Part shown: positions 53,411-62,348 of the stretch, in pieces | How the letters are laid out: each line of letters begins with the position of its first letter | Numbering within the stretch: the stretch's first letter is position 1 | Source of the DNA: Verrucomicrobiota bacterium | GTDB lineage: Bacteria; Verrucomicrobiota; Verrucomicrobiia; Chthoniobacterales; Terrimicrobiaceae | Length of the DNA: 64,000 nucleotides | Assembly: GCA_017305195.1 (NCBI GenBank) | Contig: JAFKMU010000057.1 | Coordinates: forward strand, 24,746 to 88,745 | Direction of reading: 5' to 3' | Notes under the pieces: generated by a model | Told to the model about the DNA's origin: nothing | Databases searched by the model: none | The model's input: the letters and a program-made list of their open reading frames with translations, nothing else | Translations under genes and position numbers: made by a program

Positions 53411-54208
53411 ATGCAGGACCATCTCCGCAAGGCCCCGTTCCGGTGCCCGCACTGCGAGTACGTCCAGCTCGAGCCCGTCACCGCCATCTCCACGTACTGC
53501 CGCTCCTGCGGCAGCTACTATGAGACTGGCGCTCCGGTAACCGGAAAAGAAAAGCCCGCTCCCACGCCCGCCGCTCCCCGGCCCCAGCCGCCAGCGGCGC
53601 AGCGTCACGTCCGGGAGGTGCGATGTTATCGCTGCAGGCGGACGCATGAAGTCTCGGCCTCCGCCCGCAGCACGATCTGTCCCGGCTGTTCGGCGTCGAT
53701 CGAATTTGACGACCTCGTCTTTGATTCCCGCGTCGCCCGCCCGGTTGACACACGCGGACGCCTCAGGGTCGAGGCCAAAGGCTCTCTCAGCAACGGCTAT
53801 ATCGTCTGTGGAGAAGCCGATCTGTACGGCGAAGTCAACGGGACCCTCCGCTGCGAGGGCACCGTGCGTATCAGCTACTCCGGCACCATGAGCTGCCGGA
53901 TCGCCGCCAAATCGATCATCGTCGAAAAGGGGGCCGTCCTGGACTTTCCCCTCCCCATTATCGCCGCCGAGATCGTCCTGCACGGTTCGGCCCGGGGAAA
54001 TTTTCATTGCGACGGTCGGGTGCATATCCACCGTCACGGTCGCCTGGAAGGACGGCTCTCGGCCAAATCGGTCGTCGTCGACAAAGGGGGCTTCCTGATC
54101 GCCGAGAGCACCGTGCGCCCGGAACCTCCGCCCCAGAAAAACGAAAAGGAAGCGTCCGCAAAGACGCTTCCTCTCGAAGGAATAACCAATCTCGGCCTGG
54201 CGTCCTAG
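53411..54208 (+). CDS. Bactofilin fused to two N-terminal zinc ribbons
   Basis: The 265 residues start with two CxxC pairs ('CPHCEYVQ', 'YCRSCG') that make one zinc ribbon, followed by a proline-rich linker and a second ribbon ('CYRCRRTHEVSASARSTICPGCSA'). Residues about 105-230 form a bactofilin beta-helix ('LSNGYIVCGEADLYGEVNGTLRCEGTVRISYSG'). The fusion suggests a cytoskeletal element with a protein- or nucleic-acid-binding module. It is probably co-transcribed with the upstream bactofilin. Confidence 0.8.
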   Translation: MQDHLRKAPFRCPHCEYVQLEPVTAISTYCRSCGSYYETGAPVTGKEKPAPTPAAPRPQPPAAQRHVREVRCYRCRRTHEVSASARSTICPGCSASIEFDDLVFDSRVARPVDTRGRLRVEAKGSLSNGYIVCGEADLYGEVNGTLRCEGTVRISYSGTMSCRIAAKSIIVEKGAVLDFPLPIIAAEIVLHGSARGNFHCDGRVHIHRHGRLEGRLSAKSVVVDKGGFLIAESTVRPEPPPQKNEKEASAKTLPLEGITNLGLAS

Positions 54209-54221
54209 ACGCCCGGCGCAT

Positions 54222-54920
54222 TTACGGCGTTGCCGAGGCAGCCGGAGTCGGCTGCGGGGCGACCACCGCCGTCACCGCAGGCGGAGGAATCAAAGCCTGT
54301 ACGTCGGCCAGGATCGATCCGCCAAACATCGCCGCCGGACTCGCCGGGTAGCTCTGGGTCAGCGTATCGAGGGCGGCGCGAGCCTCCTCAAGCTTATTCT
54401 GGCGCAGGAGGATGCGCGCCTGCTCCAGCAGGGCAAACGACGCCGCATAGCTCTTGCCGTCCTGGGACTGAACGTCACGCAGGGCGTCGAGCGCCTCGCT
54501 CATCTTGTTCTGCTGCTCAAGGTTCTGGGCGATGCCGAGCCGGGCCGCGCCAGCCAGCGCGTTTTTCGGGAAGGTATCGAGGAACTTCTTATACGTTGCC
54601 GTCGCGTCTTCGATCTTGCCACCGTCGCGCTGGGCGGCAGCGACGAGGAAGTACGCGTCGGCCGCAGCCTGCGATTTCGGGTACTGGGCGATGAGCGTCT
54701 GCCATGCTTCCAGCGTGGTGGCATCGGCAAAGGCTTTCTCCGAGTTGATCCGCGTATTGCGCTCGCTCAGCCAGTAGAAGCCTCCGCCCACGACGACGAC
54801 CACGACTGCGATGGCGGCGCCAATAATGGTCGAGCGATATTTCGCCCAGAACAAATCCCCATCGAACCCATCGGACTCCAGCAAACGATCCTCCGCCGGA
54901 GGCACTTGATCTTTCGACAT
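54222..54920 (-). CDS. Membrane-anchored TPR protein (YfgM-like)
   Basis: The 232-residue protein has a cytoplasmic N-terminus of about 30 residues, one membrane helix ('IIGAAIAVVVVVVGGGFYWL'), then TPR-type helices ('AAADAYFLVAAAQRDGGKIEDATATYKKFLDTFPKNALAGAARLGIA') in the periplasm. This is the YfgM/TolA-interacting type of periplasmic chaperone-like protein; exact role unknown. It lies 4 bases after cysK. Confidence 0.75.
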   Translation of the reverse strand: MSKDQVPPAEDRLLESDGFDGDLFWAKYRSTIIGAAIAVVVVVVGGGFYWLSERNTRINSEKAFADATTLEAWQTLIAQYPKSQAAADAYFLVAAAQRDGGKIEDATATYKKFLDTFPKNALAGAARLGIAQNLEQQNKMSEALDALRDVQSQDGKSYAASFALLEQARILLRQNKLEEARAALDTLTQSYPASPAAMFGGSILADVQALIPPPAVTAVVAPQPTPAASATP

Positions 54921-54924
54921 AAAA

Positions 54925-55908
54925 TTAAGCTCCCACCTCCGCGCGAGCTTCCTCGGCCAGGGCCGTGCTCAGGTAACGCTCACCCGTCGAGCAGGCAACG
55001 GTCACGATCAGCTTGCCCGCATTCTCGGGGCGCTTGGCGACCTGGAGAGCGGCCCACACATTGGCGCCGGTGCTGATGCCGACGAGGATGCCCTCCTCCT
55101 TGGCCAGGCGGCGAGCCATGGCAAAGGCGTCTTCATTCGCGACCTGGATACACTCCGTGATCTGCTCCGAACCATCCGAAGCCTTGAGATGCAGGTTGCC
55201 CGGAACGAATCCCGCGCCCGTGCCCTGGATCTTGTGCGGACCCGGCTTCACCGGCTCACCGGCGAGGGTCTGCGAAATGACCGGGGAATCCTTCGGCTCG
55301 ACCGCGATGGCCTGGAAGCCCGCCTTGCGCGGAGCCAGCGCCTCGTACACGCCAGTGAGCGTTCCCCCCGTGCCGACAGCGGCGACGAAGATATCGACCT
55401 TGCCCTCCGTATCTTCCCAGATCTCCTCCGCCGTGGTCTTGGTATGAATGGCCGGGTTGGCCGGGTTGTAAAACTGCTGGGGAATCCAGGCATTCGGCGT
55501 CTCCTTCACGATCTGCTCGGCTCGGGCGATGGCCCCCTTCATTCCCTCGGCGCCCGGCGTGAGCACCAGCTTCGCTCCCAGCATGGCGAGAAGCGTGCGG
55601 CGCTCGAGGCTCATCGTCTCCGGCATGGTCAGGATGAGCTTGTAGCCCTTGGAGGCGGCGACAAAAGCGAGGGCGATGCCCGTGTTGCCGCTGGTCGGCT
55701 CGACGATCACGGTGTCCTTGGTGAGCACGCCGCTCTTCTCGGCCTCCTCGATCATCGCCATGCCGATACGGTCCTTCACGCTTCCCAGCGGATTGAAGAA
55801 CTCGCACTTCAGCGCGATGGTGGCGTTCACGCCCTCGGTCACCTTGTTCAGCTTGACGAGGGGAGTGCGTCCGACGGTCTCAACGATGTTGTTGTAAATT
55901 TTGCCCAT
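54925..55908 (-). CDS. cysK: Cysteine synthase A
   Basis: The 327-residue enzyme has the PLP lysine in '[22 protein letters not shown]', the phosphate-binding '[19 protein letters not shown]', '[22 protein letters not shown]' and '[10 protein letters not shown]', all O-acetylserine sulfhydrylase signatures. It makes cysteine from O-acetylserine and sulfide. The serine acetyltransferase gene is not in the window. Confidence 0.95.
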   Translation of the reverse strand: MGKIYNNIVETVGRTPLVKLNKVTEGVNATIALKCEFFNPLGSVKDRIGMAMIEEAEKSGVLTKDTVIVEPTSGNTGIALAFVAASKGYKLILTMPETMSLERRTLLAMLGAKLVLTPGAEGMKGAIARAEQIVKETPNAWIPQQFYNPANPAIHTKTTAEEIWEDTEGKVDIFVAAVGTGGTLTGVYEALAPRKAGFQAIAVEPKDSPVISQTLAGEPVKPGPHKIQGTGAGFVPGNLHLKASDGSEQITECIQVANEDAFAMARRLAKEEGILVGISTGANVWAALQVAKRPENAGKLIVTVACSTGERYLSTALAEEARAEVGA

Positions 55909-55988
55909 GACGATTGATTTGATAGGGGAAAGCGCAACCTACACGCGGCCCTTGCGGCGGGAAAGGCTATTTTTGTAGGATTCCCTCC

Positions 55989-56270
55989 ATGCCCGGCCTG
56001 CTTTCCGAGATGGAAATCGCCCACGAACTCCCCTCCGTGCCCACCTGGTCCCGCGAGGGTTCCGCCATCACTTGCAAACGCGTCTTTCGTGATTTCGCGG
56101 AGGCGATGAACTACGTGAACCGCGTCGCTGTCGTCGCCGAAATCACCGATCATCACCCCGATATCGATATCCGCTGGAGCACCGTCCTTCTCTCCCTCTC
56201 CACCCACAGCAAGGGCGGCCTCACGGAGAAGGACTTCACCCTCGCCCGGCAGATCGACGCGCTGGTCTAG
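55989..56270 (+). CDS. phhB: 4a-hydroxytetrahydrobiopterin dehydratase
   Basis: The 93-residue protein has the pterin carbinolamine dehydratase motif 'FRDFAEAMNYVNRVAVVAEITDHHPDIDIRWSTVLLSLSTHSKGGLTEKDF' with the catalytic His pair DHHPDI. It recycles the pterin cofactor of aromatic hydroxylases. Its stop overlaps the convergent MuiA-like gene by four bases. Confidence 0.93.
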   Translation: MPGLLSEMEIAHELPSVPTWSREGSAITCKRVFRDFAEAMNYVNRVAVVAEITDHHPDIDIRWSTVLLSLSTHSKGGLTEKDFTLARQIDALV

Positions 56271-57898
56271 AAGACCACGTCCTTCTCGGACGGCCAGTCG
56301 ACAGTGAACTCCTCGGTAATCTGCTTTTTCTGCTTCGGAGCCAGGTCAAAGGTCCAGGTCAGCTTGCCCGTATCCTTGTCCTGGACCGGCGTGTCGCTGA
56401 ACTTCACATCACGCACCGTGATGCTCGCATCCTGAGCCACAGGCAGCTGATCCAGCACCGTCACCTTGACCGGCTGGTTCTTGAAGTTCTCCAGCGTGGT
56501 TTCGTATTTGCGCGTGATGCCTTTGCGCTTCTGGAAGAGCCCGTTCTCGGCCGCCCGATCGACCAGCGTTTTGCGCGTCACCTTCACGTTGTCGTCCGTC
56601 CCGAGGTAGAAGTCGAAGTCCTCCCCGGGGGCGATGAAGTTCACATGGCTGTCGCCGATGAAATCCCCGTCGCGGAAGACATTCACCTTGCCGCCCAGGA
56701 TGGGCGCGCCGCTGGAGTTGGTCAGGCGGGTCTTGAGAAAGGCCACGTCAGCCAGCTTAGGCGTCGTCACATACTCGATCTTGCCGTCAAATTTCTGCGT
56801 CGCAATGGCCACGCGGTGCTCCTCACCGTCGCTCGGAATCGTCGCGGGAATCTTGATCTCGAAGACCACCGAGACGCCCGAGCTTTCGATCTCCGCCTGC
56901 TCGTATTCCATCGGCGCAGGGGCGGCGGCCACGACCATTTCCTCCTTGTCTTTCGCCGCATCGGCATCTGCTCCCGCAGAATATCCAAAAGTATTCCGCT
57001 TGGATACCGCCATGGGTCGAATGAAATTCAGCCACCACGGCTCCAGCTCCGGCATGCGCGCACCCACGCTGGGCCGCGCGGTCGACAGCGAGAGCTTCAC
57101 ATTGTCCCAGTTCTCCCCGGTCTGCTGGCGCACGTTGCCGTAGTAAGCCAGTTCGATCGCGCCGGTCTGGGTATTAACTCGTGCGTCATAGAGCGGCTGC
57201 CACGAGGCTCCGCTCATGTTGTAACCCAGCGAAAGTGTCGCCTTCGCGGGTGACGATGCCTTGACCGCGACCAGCACCTGCTTCTCCGTTTTGCCTCCGC
57301 CGGAGCGCAGGCGGTTCAGCTCATCAACGACCACCTGCTTTTTGGGCCCGATTTCTCGAATGGCGACGGCATTGGCCTGGGTCGCTTCGGAGATGGCCAC
57401 GGTCTCCGCTCCATAGAACTCGTAAAGGGGCTTCACCTTTTCCAGGCTGGCGCTGGACGCCCCCTTGCCCTCCTCCGCTCCCGGCTGGGCCAGCCCATCG
57501 CGCACCTTGTTCAGAAAGGTCCGGCGCTCCTGAAGATCGGCTTTCTTGGCGACGAGGGTCGCTTCCTGATCCTGCAAGGCCTGGAGCTGCGCCTCCAGCT
57601 CCCGTACCCGCGGGTTCACCGTCTGGTCAAAAAACACATCGCGAATCTCCAGCCCGAGGATCTTCACCCCTGTGCCTGTTCCTCCTGCCTGCACGCTGGA
57701 GGGATCGAGATCGGCTGGCAGCCCGGCGAGCCGCACCACGCTCTCACCCTCCGGCAGCGCCACCTCGGCGGTGCGGGTCACCCGCGCCCGGTCGGCATAG
57801 ACCGTGACGGCGGAGATTTGGGAGGACGTGTCGATCGGGGCGGCGGAAAGATGACCGGCCCAAAGGAGGGCGGCCAGCGGGAGAGCGGTCTTTCTCAT
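56267..57898 (-). CDS. MuiA-family (DUF4139) exported protein
   Basis: The 543-residue protein has a signal peptide ending 'HLSAA', the N-terminal domain 'SSQISAVTVYADRARVTRTAEVALPEGESVVRLAGLPADLDPSSVQ' and a coiled coil (about residues 100-140). The DUF4139 part follows ('YNMSGASWQPLYDARVNTQTGAIELAYYGNVRQQTGENWDNVKLSLSTARP'). These are the hallmarks of the mucoidy inhibitor MuiA family, of unknown molecular function. Confidence 0.88.
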   Translation of the reverse strand: MRKTALPLAALLWAGHLSAAPIDTSSQISAVTVYADRARVTRTAEVALPEGESVVRLAGLPADLDPSSVQAGGTGTGVKILGLEIRDVFFDQTVNPRVRELEAQLQALQDQEATLVAKKADLQERRTFLNKVRDGLAQPGAEEGKGASSASLEKVKPLYEFYGAETVAISEATQANAVAIREIGPKKQVVVDELNRLRSGGGKTEKQVLVAVKASSPAKATLSLGYNMSGASWQPLYDARVNTQTGAIELAYYGNVRQQTGENWDNVKLSLSTARPSVGARMPELEPWWLNFIRPMAVSKRNTFGYSAGADADAAKDKEEMVVAAAPAPMEYEQAEIESSGVSVVFEIKIPATIPSDGEEHRVAIATQKFDGKIEYVTTPKLADVAFLKTRLTNSSGAPILGGKVNVFRDGDFIGDSHVNFIAPGEDFDFYLGTDDNVKVTRKTLVDRAAENGLFQKRKGITRKYETTLENFKNQPVKVTVLDQLPVAQDASITVRDVKFSDTPVQDKDTGKLTWTFDLAPKQKKQITEEFTVDWPSEKDVVF

Positions 57899-57945
57899 GG
57901 CGTTACCTAGTCAACGCCAGAAGCCCGGAATTTTCCCGAAAAATC

Positions 57946-58500
57946 TTACTTCCAGAGGGCCACGGCGCAAAAAAGCACTGCCGCGCCATAGACAATGCCG
58001 CCCACCATCGCCGCCTTGAGACGAAGCTTCTGGCTGGTCAGCCACGTAATCTGGTCGCGCAACACCCACGGCATTCCCACCCAGAACAGGCCGAGAATGA
58101 TCCATACATACGCCAGCACCACCACGAGCAGTCGGCTCGTCTCCGGGCGCAGAAAAGCGGCCTCCAGGATCGGCTCTGCCGCGAGAAGGGCGATCATGCC
58201 CAGGGCGCGAACCGCGAGAAACTCATCCATGTAACGCCAGGACAGGTAGGTGCCAGCCACCACGGCGATGGCCATCACCCGGCGCAGGTGGGCAAACTCC
58301 CCGAGATCCATCGTCGTAATGAGGATAAAACCCCAGATGCCCGCGATCGCAATCAACACGGTTCCCGCCGCACGCGAGCGGGGAAAATTCTTCAAGGCCG
58401 ACTCGGTCGCCGAGGGCTTGAGCAAGGCCCAGACATGCCCCAGGATGAGCGCAAGGCCGAGGACAAGTCCCACGGCGTGAAGGTCGACCGGATACATCAT
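57946..58500 (-). CDS. Polytopic membrane protein of unknown function
   Basis: The 184-residue protein has five or six membrane helices and no recognisable motif. Its start overlaps the rnc stop (TGATG), so it is translationally coupled to the RNase III gene. Confidence 0.65.
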   Translation of the reverse strand: MMYPVDLHAVGLVLGLALILGHVWALLKPSATESALKNFPRSRAAGTVLIAIAGIWGFILITTMDLGEFAHLRRVMAIAVVAGTYLSWRYMDEFLAVRALGMIALLAAEPILEAAFLRPETSRLLVVVLAYVWIILGLFWVGMPWVLRDQITWLTSQKLRLKAAMVGGIVYGAAVLFCAVALWK

Positions 58501-59249
58501 ACGGATGCAGCAGTACCCGAGCGCTTGTCTTTTCGCAACCAGAGCCGTTGATCGAGCGCGTCGGAGGCGGCGGCCACCTGAGCCTGTTTCTTGCTGAGCC
58601 CCTCTCCCCGGCCAAGCTCGATGCCGCTCCAGATCACCTTGGAGACGAAGTGCTTGGAATGATCCGGCCCCGTCTGCTCGACGACCTCGTAGGCCGGGGC
58701 GCAGGGCTCGATGGCTTGCAAAATTTCCTGCAAGGTTCCCTTGGGATTCACCTCCTCGGGGTTCTTCGCGATGCGCTCAAAGTCATCCAGGGTCTCGCGC
58801 AGGACGAAATTCCTCGCCGCATCAAATCCGCCATCGAGGTAGATCGCTCCCACCACGCTTTCAAAGGCGTCCGCCAGGGTCGAGGCGCGTTCGCGTCCCC
58901 CGCTGGCCTCCTCGCCGCGTCCCATCATCAGGTAACGCCCGAGATCCATCAGGACGGCATGGGCCTTGAGGGCGGGACGGGAAACGATGCGGGTGCGCAG
59001 TTTGGTCATCTGGCCCTCGCTGAAATCCGGATACAGCCGGTAAAGATGCTCCGTCACCACGAGCTGAATCACGGCATCTCCGAGAAACTCAAGGCGTTGG
59101 TTGTCGAAGGGATAGTTCTTCCGCTCCAGCGAGATGCTGGGGTGCGTCAAGGCCTCTGCCAGAAGCAGGCCATTGCGAAACTTGTAGCCCATCCGCTCCT
59201 CCAACGGGTTCATGATGGATGCGTGTCGGCTTGGATCTGTGGTGGGCAT
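58497..59249 (-). CDS. rnc: Ribonuclease III
   Basis: An AGG lies before the ATG at 59249, giving 250 residues; the ATG at 59213 is a possible alternative. The RNase III signature 'NQRLEFLGDAVIQLVVTEHLY' carries the catalytic Glu and Asp, with 'DAFESVVGAIYLDGGF' completing the site. A double-stranded RNA-binding domain occupies the last about 75 residues ('PKGTLQEILQAIEPCAPAYEVVEQTGPDHSKHFVSKV', 'GLSKKQAQVAAASDAL'). It processes rRNA and structured RNAs. The 237 bases upstream (59250-59486), shared with the porin gene, show no clear promoter. Confidence 0.95.
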   Translation of the reverse strand: MPTTDPSRHASIMNPLEERMGYKFRNGLLLAEALTHPSISLERKNYPFDNQRLEFLGDAVIQLVVTEHLYRLYPDFSEGQMTKLRTRIVSRPALKAHAVLMDLGRYLMMGRGEEASGGRERASTLADAFESVVGAIYLDGGFDAARNFVLRETLDDFERIAKNPEEVNPKGTLQEILQAIEPCAPAYEVVEQTGPDHSKHFVSKVIWSGIELGRGEGLSKKQAQVAAASDALDQRLWLRKDKRSGTAASV

Positions 59250-59486
59250 GTCTACCTGTCTGAAGCACCCCCGCAATGTAACAGCCAAAGCATCAAGGCA
59301 TTACACGCAACCGAGCGCAAATAAGTTCCCGTATTCTTTAGGCGCTGCCTTGCAGGGTTGGCAAGTCCATAAGCACCAACGCCCTCCGGATTTCGGCATC
59401 GGGGCCGATTTTCTTCCCTTCGATGGACACCGGAAATCGCCGAACTTTCCGTTTTCTTCAGCCCCTCAAGCTGCTAGCACCGCTGC

Positions 59487-60821
59487 ATGATTGCAGGACC
59501 CGCCACGAACGCGCCACGGAATGGGATTCTGCGCGCAATCACTCTGCTCGCCGCCTGCTTCGCCATGACCCCGGCGCGAGCGGGTTCGGAGGAATCGAAG
59601 ACCGAAACCGTTCCGATCTGGAATGCGCCCGCGTGGGTCAGCCGGGAGTTTGGAACCCTGAAGGATTCCGGGGTCCGTCCCTTCGTCACCTATTATGGCG
59701 TTTTCCAGGGAAATCCGCTCGGGGGCATCGACCAGTCCGCCGCCTGGTCGCAGGAACTCGTCTTCGGCGCGGCCTTGGATCTGGAGAAACTTTTCAAACT
59801 CCCGGGAGCGTCCCTGGTCATTTCCGGAGCCGATGCCACTGGGAGCAATCTCTCCGACGACATCGGCAACATCTTCACGGTATCGCAGGCCTACGTCACG
59901 CCGACTGTCATGTTTTATGAGCTCTACTGGCAGCAGTCGCTCCTCGACGACGCTCTGGAGATTCGCATCGGCCGCCTCGCTGCGGGCGATACCTTCGCCG
60001 CACTCCCTGCCTTTGCTCTTCAGGTCAACGGCGGCATCAATGGCAACCCGCTGAGCGTCTTTCTGAACTCCGAGTTCACCGCCTCGCCCAACGCCACCTG
60101 GGCGGCCTACGCCCGGTACGCGCCGACCTCGGACACCTACGTGTCCGCCGGTGTCTATCAGGCCACGGACCGCCTCGGGGTCACGGCCTACCATGGCCTG
60201 GATTTTTCCATCCGCCCGCAAGATGGCGTGCTCCTCCTCGGCGAGATCGGCTGGACTCCGACCTTTGGGCAGACACCGGCCCCATCCGGCAAGGATGGGA
60301 AGGCAACCGCCTCGCCAGCCGCCGGCCTGCCCGGCACCTACGCCGTCGGCATCTATTATTCCAATCTCCCGGAGGACGAATTCACGGGAGGCGGGACGCA
60401 GCGGAATTCCCTCGGCGTTTACGCCATGGCCCAGCAGATGCTCTGGTGCAGCCGGGCCAATCCCAACATCAGCTTCTCGCTGTGGGGCGGAGCCACCGGC
60501 AATCCGCAGCCGGAGATCGCCACCATGCCGGTCATGGGATTTGCCGGAGCGATCTGGCAGGGGCTCATCCCGGGACGCGACCAGGACCAGGCCCTTTTTT
60601 CGTTCCTCGTCGGAGGCTGGAGCAGCGACTACGCCAATGCCTCAGCGACACAGGGAGCCGGATGGCCGACAGCGGAGTCGGTCCTGGAGTGGAGCTACAT
60701 CGTCCAGTTGACCCCCAACCTCACCGTTCAGCCCGACATCCAGTACGTACTGCGCCCCGGCGGAACGGGAAACATCGGGAATGCTCTCGTGCTGGGCCTC
60801 CAGGTCAGCGCTTCGTTTTAG
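59487..60821 (+). CDS. OprB-family carbohydrate porin
   Basis: The 444-residue protein has a signal peptide ending 'PARAG' and the OprB beta-barrel pattern ('GVRPFVTYYGVFQGNPLGG', 'GLEFS'-like strands, 'GADATGSNLSDDIGNIFTVSQAY', 'LRIGRLAAGD'-type strand) ending in 'VLGLQVSASF' with a C-terminal phenylalanine, the outer-membrane assembly signal. It would admit sugars through the outer membrane. Confidence 0.87.
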   Translation: MIAGPATNAPRNGILRAITLLAACFAMTPARAGSEESKTETVPIWNAPAWVSREFGTLKDSGVRPFVTYYGVFQGNPLGGIDQSAAWSQELVFGAALDLEKLFKLPGASLVISGADATGSNLSDDIGNIFTVSQAYVTPTVMFYELYWQQSLLDDALEIRIGRLAAGDTFAALPAFALQVNGGINGNPLSVFLNSEFTASPNATWAAYARYAPTSDTYVSAGVYQATDRLGVTAYHGLDFSIRPQDGVLLLGEIGWTPTFGQTPAPSGKDGKATASPAAGLPGTYAVGIYYSNLPEDEFTGGGTQRNSLGVYAMAQQMLWCSRANPNISFSLWGGATGNPQPEIATMPVMGFAGAIWQGLIPGRDQDQALFSFLVGGWSSDYANASATQGAGWPTAESVLEWSYIVQLTPNLTVQPDIQYVLRPGGTGNIGNALVLGLQVSASF

Positions 60822-60898
60822 GCATCACGCCGGAAAGATTCGGGCCTCCGGAAAATTTCCGAGTTGTCAACGCACCGGACCAGCTTAGGTTCTCGCGC

Positions 60899-62344
60899 AT
60901 GTCCCGTCGTTGCTTTTGGGTGCTTTGCCTGTTGCTGGCACCCTTTGCGTGCCTTCCCGCCGCACGAGTCGCCGATAGTCTGGTGCGCATCCAGGCCACC
61001 TCCCAAGACCCCAACTACCGCGTCCCCTGGGCTGGTGGTAATGTCGTCAGCGGCGTGGGCGCCGGATTCATCATCGACAACAACCGGATCATGACCAATG
61101 CCCATGTGGTCAGCAACAGCCGGTTCCTCCTCGTTTCCAAGGAGGGCGACCCAAAGCCCTACCTCGCCCGCGTGCTCTTCATCGCCCACGACTGCGACCT
61201 TGCCCTGCTCACCGTGGATGACCCGAATTTCTTCAAGGGCACCAACGCCCTCACGTTTGGCGGCATCCCCGCCATCGAGTCGACGGTCTCGGTCTATGGC
61301 TATCCCATCGGGGGCGATCGCCTTTCCGTCACGCGAGGCATCGTCTCCCGCATCGACTTCCAGCCCTACACGCACTCGGGCGTGGATTCGCACCTCACGA
61401 TCCAGATCGACGCCGCCATCAACCCCGGCAACAGCGGCGGCCCCGTCCTCCAGGATGGCAAGGTCGTCGGCGTCGCTTTCCAGGGGTACAGCGGAGACGT
61501 CGCGCAGAATGTCGGCTACATGATCCCGACGCCGGTCGTCCGCCGCTTCCTCAAGGACATCGAGGACGGACGTTATGACAAATACGTCGACCTGAGCCTG
61601 AGCTATCATTCGCTGCACAATCCCGCAATGCGCCGCGCCCTCGGGCTGAGCGACGAGGACACCGGCGTGGTGGTGGGCGATGTCTTCGGCGGAGGCAACA
61701 GCGACGGACTGCTCAAGACCGGCGACGTTCTCCTCGCCATCGATGGCCTGCCCATCGCGAGCGATGGCACGGTCAAGATGGACTCCGGCGACCCGGTCGA
61801 GATGGCCGAGGTCGTCGAACGCAAGTTCCGAGGGGAGAAGGTGAAATTCCACATCCTCCGCGATGGCAAGGAAGAGGACGTCATCCTTCCCCTCACCCAC
61901 TCGTGGCCCTTTACGCTCCAGGCCAACGCCTATGATGAGAAACCGCGCTTCGTCGTCTTCGGCGGCCTCGTCTTCCAGCCGGTGGATGCGAATTTCATGC
62001 GCGAGCACGACCCCGCCGACCTGCGCCTGCGCTATTACTTCGATCACTTCATTTCCGATCATCTCTATCGCGACCGGCAGGAAATCATCACTTTGAGCTC
62101 GATCCTCGCCGACCCGGTGAATGCCTACTCGGGTGAGTTTCGCTACAACATTGTCGACACCATCAATGGACAGAAAATCCGCAAGCTCGACGACCTCGCC
62201 GAGGCGCTGAAGAAACCTGCCGACTACTATGTCATCGAGATGGTCGGCCAGGGCCGCCCGCTCGTCCTGGAAAAACAGGCCGTCGACCAGGCCCGCGAAC
62301 GCATCCGCACCCGCTACGGAGTCGTCAATGAACAGCAGCTTTAG
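60899..62344 (+). CDS. HtrA/DegP-type serine protease with PDZ domain
   Basis: The 481-residue protein has a signal peptide. The catalytic triad is intact: His in 'MTNAHVV', Asp in 'HDCDLALL', Ser in 'NPGNSGGPV'. One PDZ domain follows ('GVVVGDVFGGGNSDGLLKTGDVLLAIDG'), then a long C-terminal part with a second degenerate PDZ-like segment. It is a periplasmic quality-control protease. A diverged, inactive paralogue follows 4 bases downstream in the same operon. Confidence 0.9.
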   Translation: MSRRCFWVLCLLLAPFACLPAARVADSLVRIQATSQDPNYRVPWAGGNVVSGVGAGFIIDNNRIMTNAHVVSNSRFLLVSKEGDPKPYLARVLFIAHDCDLALLTVDDPNFFKGTNALTFGGIPAIESTVSVYGYPIGGDRLSVTRGIVSRIDFQPYTHSGVDSHLTIQIDAAINPGNSGGPVLQDGKVVGVAFQGYSGDVAQNVGYMIPTPVVRRFLKDIEDGRYDKYVDLSLSYHSLHNPAMRRALGLSDEDTGVVVGDVFGGGNSDGLLKTGDVLLAIDGLPIASDGTVKMDSGDPVEMAEVVERKFRGEKVKFHILRDGKEEDVILPLTHSWPFTLQANAYDEKPRFVVFGGLVFQPVDANFMREHDPADLRLRYYFDHFISDHLYRDRQEIITLSSILADPVNAYSGEFRYNIVDTINGQKIRKLDDLAEALKKPADYYVIEMVGQGRPLVLEKQAVDQARERIRTRYGVVNEQQL

Positions 62345-62348
62345 TCCC

